From positions 1 to 5,413 of the forward strand of contig CANHFN010000062.1 in NCBI GenBank assembly GCA_947459935.1: a stretch of 5,413 nucleotides of DNA, read 5' to 3'. The notes under the pieces were generated by a model. That model searched no databases and had not been told where the DNA came from. It saw only the letters and a list, made by a program, of their open reading frames with translations. Within the stretch, counting starts at the first letter, position 1; every line of letters starts with the position of its first letter. A program made the position numbers and the translations under genes. Of the stretch, positions 1 to 5,413 are shown piece after piece. The DNA comes from Actinomycetota bacterium. GTDB lineage: Bacteria; Actinomycetota; Actinomycetes; Nanopelagicales; Nanopelagicaceae.

Positions 1-2
1 CA

Positions 3-68
3 GGTGTTCTATTTGCTCTCATGGATTGGATCGCAGACAAACGCGAATTCAGCGGCACGCATAAGTAA
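3..68 (+). CDS. C-terminal fragment of an unidentified protein (5' end outside window)
   Basis: An open frame enters from the left edge and gives 21 residues, ending DWIADKREFSGTHK, before a TAA stop at 66-68. The evidence that it is a real gene end is its junction with the next gene: the last A of the stop is the first A of the transporter's ATG (TAATG, a one-base overlap). This is a typical arrangement for translationally coupled operon genes, and this operon is otherwise densely packed. The fragment is too short to assign a family. The visible part begins with a short hydrophobic stretch containing a Trp and ends in a charged, hydrophilic tail, which does not discriminate between a soluble and a membrane protein. 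Co-transcription with the transporter suggests a related job, but that is inference. Confidence 0.55.
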   Translation, partial: GVLFALMDWIADKREFSGTHK

Positions 69-1009
69 TGCGTTTAGATTTTTTAGCTGCCTTATCTGGA
101 GTTCTGATCGCTCTGCAGGCACGCGCCAACGGAGAACTTTCACATCGTTTAGATAACGGACTTCAAGCCGCGCTAGTTTCATTTGGTTCAGGTTTATTGA
201 TAATCCTCATAATCACACCATTTAGTTCTCACATTAAGGAAGGTATTGCCAACTTACGCGGTGCAATTGTGCGTAAAGAGATAGCACGATGGAAGTTATT
301 TGCTGGCGCTCTTGGTGGAAGTTTTGTTGCCATTCAAACTCAGATTGTTCCGCTGATTGGTGTTGCAATCTATTCTGTTGCATCCATTGCAGGACAAACT
401 GCCATGTCATTGGTTGTTGATCGAATTGGTCTAACAGGAGGCGGGAAGAAACTAATCTCACCTAGGCGCGTTACGGCAGCAGTAATAACAGTTTTTGCAG
501 TCCTTGTCTCTGTCTGGGATCGCATTGATGCCAATAATCTTTCAATGATTGCAGTTACGGCCGGTTGTATTGCTGGTGCCGTGGTTGGCGTGCAGAGAGC
601 ATTAAATGGCCAAATAAATGAACATTCACATCAGAGTTTTACGACATCTCTCCTTAACTTCATCACTGGAACGTCCTTTCTAGTTATCTTGATTCTTGCC
701 GGTGTCGCACTGGGAAAGAATGAATTATCGCCACTGCCAGCAGGGCCGTGGTGGATTTATACTGGTGGGGTAATTGGCGTCATATATATTGCTTTCACAT
801 CAACAATTGTTCAACACCTAGGAGTTTTAACCTTCACCTTGTTTAGTGTTGGTGGTCAACTAGCAGGATCTCTGATTATTGATTTAGTGTCACCTACAGA
901 TGGCGTAAGCGTTAGCGCGTATCTGATCACTGGTCTTGCAATGACCTATGTGGGTGTTATCGCCGGTGGCGTAGGTAATTTACGAGTGAAGAAACCACAG
1001 AGGCTGTAA
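68..1009 (+). CDS. DMT-superfamily transporter, tandem DUF606 (YdcZ-like) membrane protein
   Basis: This is a 313-residue, very hydrophobic protein with about ten predicted membrane helices. It is built from two homologous halves. The first half opens with SGVLIALQARANGELSHRL (residues 10-28) and the second with AGAVVGVQRALNGQINEH (169-186); both share the pattern G-x-x-x-x-x-Q-x-x-x-N-G. Each half then has a second matching block, around residues 79-118 and 231-272, with SIAGQ and SVGGQ as the aligned cores. DUF606 proteins of the drug/metabolite transporter superfamily are often about 140-150 residues with five helices, so this is the fused two-domain form. The substrate is unknown; DMT members export metabolites or drugs. 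The ATG at 68 overlaps the previous stop, and no strong Shine-Dalgarno is visible, so coupled translation is likely. The last 53 bp overlap the DedA gene on the other strand. Confidence 0.85.
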   Translation: MRLDFLAALSGVLIALQARANGELSHRLDNGLQAALVSFGSGLLIILIITPFSSHIKEGIANLRGAIVRKEIARWKLFAGALGGSFVAIQTQIVPLIGVAIYSVASIAGQTAMSLVVDRIGLTGGGKKLISPRRVTAAVITVFAVLVSVWDRIDANNLSMIAVTAGCIAGAVVGVQRALNGQINEHSHQSFTTSLLNFITGTSFLVILILAGVALGKNELSPLPAGPWWIYTGGVIGVIYIAFTSTIVQHLGVLTFTLFSVGGQLAGSLIIDLVSPTDGVSVSAYLITGLAMTYVGVIAGGVGNLRVKKPQRL

Positions 1010-1562
1010 TAAAAAAGGCTGCTAATGCATATGAAGAACTCTTAACCCATGGCAGTGTTGCGGCATAGTAGCCTGCCAATGTGATTCCAACCCCCCACAA
1101 CAAAGCACCTAATGCGTTGGCTGATAGAAACTTGTAGTAATTCATCTTTGACGCACCAGCAATAGGGGGAACAAAAGTTCTTATCCATGGGAAGAATCTG
1201 GCAGCAACCACCGCCCACCACCCTGTTCGTTCATAGAATCGTTCAGAATTTTCGATCATTTTTTGGATTCTTGGCCCTTTGTGTTTTTCTAAGTAAGGAC
1301 GCCCAATTGTTCTACCGAGAACAAATCCAACCTGATCACCAAAAAATGCAGCTAAGAAAATTACAGAAACCAAAATGACAATATTTACTTCTCCGTGAGC
1401 AGCTGCGACTAGACCAGCGCTAAAGAGAATTGAATCCCCCGGCAAAAAAAAGCCAAGCAGAATGCCGGTTTCAACGAAAACAATGGCTCCTATAAGCAGA
1501 TAAAGATAGAAGGGCGGAATTGATTCAAACTGAGAATCAAATGATGCAGCTAGCTCGATCAC
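957..1562 (-). CDS. DedA-family integral membrane protein (SNARE-associated/VTT domain)
   Basis: This 201-residue membrane protein has the usual length for DedA proteins. It carries the family's signature: E31 in VETG, the PGD motif (P41-D43) just after the first helix, FFGDQVG at 74-80, and RFFPWIR at 122-128 (R122 and R128). From memory, these acidic and arginine residues match E39, D51, R130 and R136, required for function in E. coli YqjA. Family members act in the cytoplasmic membrane as proton-coupled transporters or lipid scramblases/flippases, including undecaprenyl-phosphate recycling; which role applies here cannot be read from the sequence. The start is GTG at 1562-1560, overlapping the malic-enzyme stop (GTGA). 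The preceding AAGAAG is a weak ribosome site, so it is probably translated by coupling as the third gene of the upp operon. Its 3' end runs 53 bp into the convergent transporter gene. Confidence 0.9.
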   Translation of the reverse strand: MIELAASFDSQFESIPPFYLYLLIGAIVFVETGILLGFFLPGDSILFSAGLVAAAHGEVNIVILVSVIFLAAFFGDQVGFVLGRTIGRPYLEKHKGPRIQKMIENSERFYERTGWWAVVAARFFPWIRTFVPPIAGASKMNYYKFLSANALGALLWGVGITLAGYYAATLPWVKSSSYALAAFFITASVVSSLVNYLRHRR

Positions 1563-2935
1563 ACTGACTTCTTAACCGCCGCAGCCACAGCTTTAACAAC
1601 ATTCGGATCGAAAACACTTGGCACGATGAAAGAAGTGTTGAGTTGTTCAGGAGAAACACACTCCGAAATAGCAGCAGCAGCTGCAAGAAGCATCTGATCT
1701 GAAATCTTATGCGCGTTTGCATCTAGCAAACCACGGAAAATACCTGGGAAAGCTAAAACGTTGTTGATTTGATTTGGCTGATCGCTACGCCCCGTAGCCA
1801 CAACAGCTGCATACTTCCTTGCGATCACTGGATCAATCTCAGGATCTGGGTTTGCAAGTGCGAAAACAATTGAACCCTTAGCCATTGAGGCAACATCGGA
1901 TTCAGATAAAACATTAGGTGCGCTAACACCAATGAATATATCCGCACCGATCATTGCTTCAGAAATCTGGCCCTTAAAATTAGCTGGATTGCTGTTATTG
2001 ATGAACCATTGCTGCATGGAATCATCAGATTTCATATCGTTGTGGATTACTCCGTGATGATTAAAGCCAATGATGTTGCTTGCGCCATCTAAAGTTAACA
2101 AACGAGCAATTGCATTACCTGCTGCTCCAACACCACTTAGAACAATCTTTGCTGACTTTAAGTCCTTCTTAACTAATTTCAATGCGTTACGAAGAGCGGC
2201 CAAAACAACAATTGCTGTGCCGTGTTGGTCGTCATGGAAAACTGGGATGTCCAAGAGTTCACGCAGTCGGGCTTCAACCTCAAAACAACGTGGCGCAGAG
2301 ATGTCTTCAAGATTGATGCCCCCATAAACGGGTGCGATCAACTGCACCGTGCGCACGATTTCATCAACATCTTGCGTATCTAAACAAACAGGCCAAGCAT
2401 CCACGTCAGCAAAGCGCTTAAACAACGCCGCCTTGCCTTCCATGACAGGCAATGCTGCTGCCGGACCAATGTTTCCGAGCCCTAAGACAGCAGAGCCATC
2501 TGTGACTACAGCGACAGTATTGCGCTTAATTGTTAGGCGACGAGCATCTGATGGGTCAGCAACAATCGCTTGGCAAATACGAGCTACACCTGGGGTGTAT
2601 GCGCGAGATAAGTCATCACGTGTTTTTAGCGGAACTTTAGAAGCGATTTCAATTTTGCCACCCAGGTGTAATAAGAATGTGCGATCACTTACTTTACGAA
2701 CAGTTAAAGCAGAGTTGAGAGAAATAGCAGCAGTGATTTCATCCGCATGCTGTGAATCAATAGTGTCACAAGTTATATCAATGACAACTTTATCGAGAAG
2801 TGATTCAACCACGTCAAGTGCCGTAATTGTTGCACCTGCTCCAGTAATTACTGTTGTTGCAAGTGCAACTGGATTTGAATCCGGTGAACCTTCGACACGA
2901 ATCGTGATTCCGTATCCAGGCGAGGTTGATGCCAT
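1559..2935 (-). CDS. Malic enzyme (malate dehydrogenase, oxaloacetate-decarboxylating) with N-terminal ACT domain
   Basis: This 458-residue protein oxidatively decarboxylates malate to pyruvate and CO2 with reduction of NAD(P). Residues about 8-80 form an ACT-like domain (YGITIRVEG at 8-16), a small-molecule-sensing module found on many bacterial malic enzymes. The catalytic core follows: Y113 in SRAYTPGV, K168 in EGKAALFK, the metal ligands E210 and D211 in GGINLEDIS plus D236 in FHDDQHGTA, and the Rossmann loop GVGAAGNA at 268-275, then ANPDPEI at 361-367. All catalytic positions look intact. The usual acidic residue at the end of the second Rossmann strand is Asn292 (GFNHHG), so NAD versus NADP use is uncertain. 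The ATG directly follows the upp stop, with GGAG eight bases upstream (2947-2944). The length is short compared with MaeB-type enzymes because no phosphotransacetylase domain is attached. Confidence 0.95.
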   Translation of the reverse strand: MASTSPGYGITIRVEGSPDSNPVALATTVITGAGATITALDVVESLLDKVVIDITCDTIDSQHADEITAAISLNSALTVRKVSDRTFLLHLGGKIEIASKVPLKTRDDLSRAYTPGVARICQAIVADPSDARRLTIKRNTVAVVTDGSAVLGLGNIGPAAALPVMEGKAALFKRFADVDAWPVCLDTQDVDEIVRTVQLIAPVYGGINLEDISAPRCFEVEARLRELLDIPVFHDDQHGTAIVVLAALRNALKLVKKDLKSAKIVLSGVGAAGNAIARLLTLDGASNIIGFNHHGVIHNDMKSDDSMQQWFINNSNPANFKGQISEAMIGADIFIGVSAPNVLSESDVASMAKGSIVFALANPDPEIDPVIARKYAAVVATGRSDQPNQINNVLAFPGIFRGLLDANAHKISDQMLLAAAAAISECVSPEQLNTSFIVPSVFDPNVVKAVAAAVKKSV

Positions 2936-3574
2936 TTACACAACTCCATACAAGCGATCGCCGGCATCACCTAAGCCTGGAACAATGTAACCATGCTCAT
3001 TTAACTTCTCATCAAGTGCACCAGTAACGATCGTGATCGGTACTCGACTATTTGCAAACTCTTTTTCTACCGCCGCAATTCCTTCTGGAGCGGACAAGAT
3101 GCACACCGCGGTGATATCTGTTGCGCCCAGATCAATGAGATAGTGGAATGCCATAATTAAGGTGCCACCTGTTGCAAGCATTGGATCCAACACAAAAACT
3201 TGTCTGCCAGAGAGATCATCAGGTAGTCGGTTTGCGTAGGTAGTTGCCTCTAAAGTCTTTTCATCTCGTACCATGCCAAGAAATCCAACTTCGGCAGTCG
3301 GAATTAATTTGCTCATACCTTCAAGCATTCCCAACCCTGCACGTAAAATCGGGACAACCACTGGTCGAGGATCTGCCAATCTTTGACCCTTAGTTTTAGT
3401 GACAGGGGTTGTCACTTCTACTTGGTGCGTACGGACATCTCTGGTTGCCTCATACGCCAAAAGAGTTACTAGCTCTTCGACTAAGCGGCGGAAGGTTGGT
3501 GAATCGGTCCGTTCGTCGCGCAAAACCGTCAATTTGTGATTGATAAGTGGGTGGTTGGCAACATGTACTTTCAT
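2936..3574 (-). CDS. upp: Uracil phosphoribosyltransferase
   Basis: Upp converts uracil and PRPP to UMP and pyrophosphate in pyrimidine salvage, in the cytosol. The 212-residue length is normal for the family. Visible signatures are PILRAGLGM (75-83), the PRPP-binding loop [11 protein letters not shown] (128-138), and the C-terminal uracil-binding segment [15 protein letters not shown] (196-210). [13 protein letters not shown] (97-109) is also family-typical. All active-site motifs are complete. The ATG at 3574-3572 is preceded by AAGG (3586-3583) eight bases upstream, which supports this start. It is the first gene of the minus-strand operon upp-malic enzyme-dedA, and its stop abuts the malic-enzyme start with no spacer. 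Head-to-head placement beside the tRNA-deaminase pair is, from memory, a recurring actinobacterial arrangement. Confidence 0.97.
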   Translation of the reverse strand: MKVHVANHPLINHKLTVLRDERTDSPTFRRLVEELVTLLAYEATRDVRTHQVEVTTPVTKTKGQRLADPRPVVVPILRAGLGMLEGMSKLIPTAEVGFLGMVRDEKTLEATTYANRLPDDLSGRQVFVLDPMLATGGTLIMAFHYLIDLGATDITAVCILSAPEGIAAVEKEFANSRVPITIVTGALDEKLNEHGYIVPGLGDAGDRLYGVV

Positions 3575-3583
3575 AGGTATTAC
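3555..3583 (+). promoter_or_regulatory. Candidate promoter of the tadA-associated gene and tadA
   Basis: TTGGCA (3555-3560; 5/6 match to TTGACA) and TATTAC (3578-3583; 4/6 match to TATAAT) are spaced by 17 bases. This predicts a start near 3590 and a leader of about 39 bases. The -35 box lies inside the 5' end of upp, and the -10 box overlaps by two bases the candidate -10 of the opposing upp promoter. Matches of this quality occur by chance, so this is tentative. It is supported mainly by position in the only intergenic gap available. Confidence 0.35.
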
Positions 3584-3609
3584 CTTACAGGGGTTTCATT
3601 CCTTTCCAA
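3582..3609 (-). promoter_or_regulatory. Candidate promoter of the upp operon
   Basis: On the minus strand, TTGGAA (3609-3604) and TAAGGT (3587-3582) are separated by 16 bases, resembling sigma-70-type -35 and -10 boxes (4/6 match, and the TAnnnT pattern). Initiation about seven bases downstream would fall almost on the upp ATG and give a nearly leaderless mRNA. The same bases include AAGG (3586-3583) at good Shine-Dalgarno distance. These two readings compete: if the AAGG is used for ribosome binding, transcription must start further upstream. Confidence 0.35.
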
Positions 3610-3628
3610 TGAGTGAAAGTATGGGCAC

Positions 3629-4162
3629 ATGTCTGATTTCGAAGATGACCTCGTTGAAGAGATTGAATCCTTTGATGCAATCGACGATGTAGTAACCGAC
3701 CTCACAAGTGAAATGGACTTTGCAGTAGCGGCTTGGCACGAGGACGGTCGTTGGACATTGGGCACACTTCCAGACCCTTATGACATCGCCCAAATAATCA
3801 CCCGATTGAAATCACAACAAACTAACGGTGGTTCAATTGCATTGATTGCAATCGATGAAGAGTTTTTTATTTTGATCCGTGTATTGGGTGCGCACATTTC
3901 CTTATTCTTAAGTGATGCAACTGCAGCTCTGGATTATCCAGTTGCAGAAGAGTTAATGGAGATTGCAGATCTTCCGATTCCGGAAGATGATGAAGAGTCT
4001 GGACCTGTGGGTCACATAGAAATTCTTGCAGACCTCGGCATGAGTGGCATGGAAATTACGGCTTTGTGTGATGATGAAGAGTTGTTTCCCGATGAGCAAC
4101 TAGAAGCCATTGCCGCTCGACTTGGATTTGGAGATCAATTCACGGAGTTATTGGATCTGTGA
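3629..4162 (+). CDS. tRNA adenosine deaminase-associated protein (acidic, actinobacterial family)
   Basis: This 177-residue soluble protein lies directly upstream of tadA and overlaps it by four bases (GTGA). It resembles the actinobacterial 'putative tRNA adenosine deaminase-associated protein' family, with matching segments FAVAAWHEDGRWTLG (31-45), the ISLFLSDATAA stretch near 90-100, and a C-terminal LADLGMSGMEITALC block. The biochemical role of that family is not known to me. The composition is striking: by my count 44 Asp/Glu against 5 Arg/Lys. It has an acidic N-terminal stretch (residues 3-30) and a central EDDEE cluster. No HAE or PCxxC deaminase motif is present, so it is not itself a zinc deaminase. 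The ATG at 3629 is the only plausible start: an in-frame TGA lies at 3614-3616. The Shine-Dalgarno is weak. A regulatory or chaperone role for TadA is inference. Confidence 0.85.
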   Translation: MSDFEDDLVEEIESFDAIDDVVTDLTSEMDFAVAAWHEDGRWTLGTLPDPYDIAQIITRLKSQQTNGGSIALIAIDEEFFILIRVLGAHISLFLSDATAALDYPVAEELMEIADLPIPEDDEESGPVGHIEILADLGMSGMEITALCDDEELFPDEQLEAIAARLGFGDQFTELLDL

Positions 4163-4617
4163 ACGACATTGAAATGATGCACGTTGCACTTGCCGCAGCG
4201 CGCACCGCATTAGCAAGCCAGGATATTCCAGTTGGTGCCGCAATTTTTAGTAATGCAGGTGAATTAATTGCCACGGGCCACAATCAACGCGAATTACACA
4301 ATGATCCAACTGCGCATGCTGAAATGGTTGCAATTCGTAATGCTGCAGAAAAGCTGGGTGATTGGCATCTAACAGATCACACACTTGTTGTGACTTTAGA
4401 ACCCTGCGTTATGTGCGCAGGTGCAATTGCACAATCTCGATTACAAACAGTTGTATTTGGCGCTTGGGATGAAAAAGCTGGCGCCGTTGGATCTGCATGG
4501 GATTTATTGCGCGATCCTCGAAGCACTTTTAGAACCGAAGTGCGTGCAGGAGTCTTGGCAGAAGAATGCAGCGAACTAATTAAGTCTTTTATACAAGAAG
4601 TTCGTAAGAAGGATTAA
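4159..4617 (+). CDS. tadA: tRNA adenosine(34) deaminase TadA
   Basis: TadA deaminates adenosine 34 to inosine in the anticodon of tRNA-Arg(ACG), allowing one tRNA to read several CGN codons; it acts as a dimer in the cytosol. The 152-residue protein has the complete zinc-deaminase signature: H53-A-E55, with E55 as the proton shuttle, and P82-C83-V-M-C86. The substrate-pocket region GAWDEKAGAVGS (101-112) places D104 where E. coli TadA has D108. IPVGAAI (23-29) is also family-typical. Translation starts at GTG 4159-4161 inside the stop of the preceding gene, and GGAG at 4144-4147 lies eleven bases upstream, so coupled translation is likely. The closest alternatives, ATG codons at residues 6-7, would cut into the first helix. 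The last 29 bp overlap the convergent permease/OB-fold frame. Confidence 0.95.
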   Translation: MNDIEMMHVALAAARTALASQDIPVGAAIFSNAGELIATGHNQRELHNDPTAHAEMVAIRNAAEKLGDWHLTDHTLVVTLEPCVMCAGAIAQSRLQTVVFGAWDEKAGAVGSAWDLLRDPRSTFRTEVRAGVLAEECSELIKSFIQEVRKKD

Positions 4618-5413
4618 GAATCACCATAGATCCTTCTTCTTCACCAACCATGCCTTCGGCGCGCAACTGAGAACCAATTTCTAACCCAGCAATCTCGCGG
4701 CGACCTAAGAATTGCAGTGAAACGCCACCTGTTTCATCCCAGATCTCAACCTCAAGGGTTGGGGCGGATCCCCGAGGTGCAATCTTGATAGAGGTAACGC
4801 GGCCTTGAACTTGGGCACGTTTTCTCCACTCAATCTTGCCGATCGGAGTCACATTCTCTGCGTAGTGACTAACGGGTTCAACATCAACGGGTACAACTTT
4901 TTGAACCGGCTTTGAAACTAGAACTGGGGTTACTTTAGTTGGTGCTGTGAAGACGGTTTTACCAGACGCGATGCGATCCACATCAAAAGGGACAATTGTT
5001 GCAACTACGCGCGGCAGCTGTGAGATAGGGGCTGCAATCTCTTCTGCTGTTTGATCATGCAGTAAACGACCAAGGAATCCAGAGTATGCGCGTCGCGGAA
5101 GCAACAATGTTAATTCAACATCTGGTTTTTCAGTCATTCGGATTGCATAATCCAAAGCAGAGTTTGCAAGTCGTCGATCAGGACAATCAATTAATTCAAG
5201 AGTCACATCATCTAATGCATCTGATGCTGCCCACGCTTTTTGAATCTCTTCGGCACGACGATCATCAATTACAAAGTGCACTGCAGATAGATTGCGAGGT
5301 TTCAAACTTCTTGCGTATCGAATTGCACCGACAGTTGCAATGTCAACGTTATCAACTAATACCGTTACATCATGACGCGCAATTGATGTTGCACGTTCCT
5401 GATGTTGCTTTAC
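4589..5413 (-). CDS. C-terminal part of an APC-type amino-acid permease (cytoplasmic USP-like domain) fused to an OB-fold domain
   Basis: The frame is open from the right edge to TAA at 4591-4589, giving 274 visible codons; the true start is outside the window. The in-frame TTG at 5305-5303 is only an internal Leu codon inside a conserved region and should not be used as the start. Visible residues about 13-145 (RHDVTVLVDNVD, then IRYARSLKP, CPDRRLANSALDY, LLHDQTAEEIAAPISQLP, ending ATIVPFDV) match the soluble tail that follows the membrane helices in long actinobacterial APC permeases; this tail resembles universal-stress-protein folds. A Val/Pro/Lys-rich linker follows (about 147-188). Residues about 189-274 (TPIGKIEWRKRAQVQGRV, then GVSLQFLGRREIAGLEIG, ending NPSYELLV) form an OB-fold like those of actinobacterial nucleic-acid-binding OB proteins, here joined to the tail in one frame. 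The membrane part is not seen, so permease identity rests on the tail only. Confidence 0.75.
   Translation of the reverse strand, partial: VKQHQERATSIARHDVTVLVDNVDIATVGAIRYARSLKPRNLSAVHFVIDDRRAEEIQKAWAASDALDDVTLELIDCPDRRLANSALDYAIRMTEKPDVELTLLLPRRAYSGFLGRLLHDQTAEEIAAPISQLPRVVATIVPFDVDRIASGKTVFTAPTKVTPVLVSKPVQKVVPVDVEPVSHYAENVTPIGKIEWRKRAQVQGRVTSIKIAPRGSAPTLEVEIWDETGGVSLQFLGRREIAGLEIGSQLRAEGMVGEEEGSMVILNPSYELLV
4606..4638. repeat. Perfect 9-bp inverted repeat at the tadA/OB-fold convergent junction
   Basis: AAGAAGGAT (4606-4614) and ATCCTTCTT (4630-4638) are perfect reverse complements around a 15-base loop that begins with the tadA stop codon. The hairpin would form at the end of either transcript. 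Neither side is followed by a clear T-run, so it is not a textbook intrinsic terminator. Part of it also codes for the EEEG stretch near the OB-fold C-terminus. It could be a weak terminator or 3'-end-protecting stem, or coincidence caused by purine-rich codons. Confidence 0.35.

Noticed and set aside
1007..1022. A-run just after the transporter stop (aataaaaaagg)
   Set aside because: It is on the wrong strand to be a T-tract for the plus transcript, no stable stem precedes it, and it lies inside the dedA coding sequence.
1187..1378. Plus-strand 63-codon frame within the dedA gene
   Set aside because: It is antisense to the highly conserved DedA motifs and has a low-complexity product.
1670..1690. 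GCA-repeat-like tract (gcagcagcagctgc)
   Set aside because: It simply encodes a run of alanines in a C-terminal helix of the malic enzyme; it is too short to be a functional repeat.
2070..2327. Plus-strand open frame of 85 codons inside the malic-enzyme region
   Set aside because: It is a shadow of the minus-strand gene, with no family resemblance.
2954..2961. GCGATCGC palindrome resembling a HIP1-type site
   Set aside because: I noticed only one copy, inside the upp coding region; HIP1 sites are meaningful only when over-represented, and they belong to cyanobacteria.
2349..2990. Long open frame (213 codons) on the plus strand opposite the malic enzyme
   Set aside because: It is antisense to a clearly conserved enzyme, its product is Ser/Thr/Arg-rich with no recognisable domain, and it has no convincing ribosome site. 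It is a by-product of the codon pattern of the real gene.
3580..3793. Minus-strand small open frames across the divergent gap and the start of the tadA-associated gene
   Set aside because: They lie opposite an established family member, show no conserved motif, and would run into the upp promoter region.
4618..4720. Possible tRNA gene after tadA, as in some Actinobacteria
   Set aside because: The region codes for the C-terminal OB-fold on the minus strand, and I see no cloverleaf or GGTTCRA-type T-loop.

Overview
This looks like a compact, moderately low-GC chromosomal segment from a member of the Actinobacteria, plausibly a small-genome freshwater type such as the acI/Nanopelagicales lineage. 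Three things support this. The tRNA-deaminase-associated protein next to tadA is, from memory, an actinobacterial family. The permease tail with its OB-fold resembles actinobacterial proteins. Genes are packed with almost no intergenic DNA, and GC content is in the mid-40s by eye. The genus assignment is inference.

Layout. Positions 3-68 (+) hold the last 21 codons of an unidentified gene, whose stop overlaps by one base the start of a 10-helix DMT/DUF606 (YdcZ-like) transporter (68-1009, +). Converging on it is a minus-strand operon read from 3574 down to 957: upp (uracil phosphoribosyltransferase), an ACT-domain malic enzyme, and a DedA-family membrane protein. These three are joined by a directly abutting stop/start (TAAATG) and a GTGA overlap. 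The transporter and DedA reading frames overlap tail-to-tail by 53 bp.

A 54-bp divergent gap (3575-3628) carries plausible overlapping promoters for the upp operon and for a plus-strand pair. That pair is an extremely acidic tRNA adenosine deaminase-associated protein (3629-4162) and tadA (4159-4617), also joined by a GTGA overlap. tadA then overlaps tail-to-tail by 29 bp with a minus-strand frame that is open to the right edge (4589-5413). This last frame encodes the cytoplasmic C-terminal domain of an APC-type amino-acid permease, followed in frame by an OB-fold domain.

Taken together the genes cover pyrimidine salvage (Upp), the malate/pyruvate node (malic enzyme), envelope function (DedA), wobble-inosine tRNA editing (TadA) and two transporters. 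No RNA gene, mobile element, CRISPR array or defence system is visible, and no stretch above 300 bases lacks a gene. The points most worth a second look are the permease-tail/OB-fold fusion, the acidic TadA partner, and the tight coupling of upp to an ACT-regulated malic enzyme.
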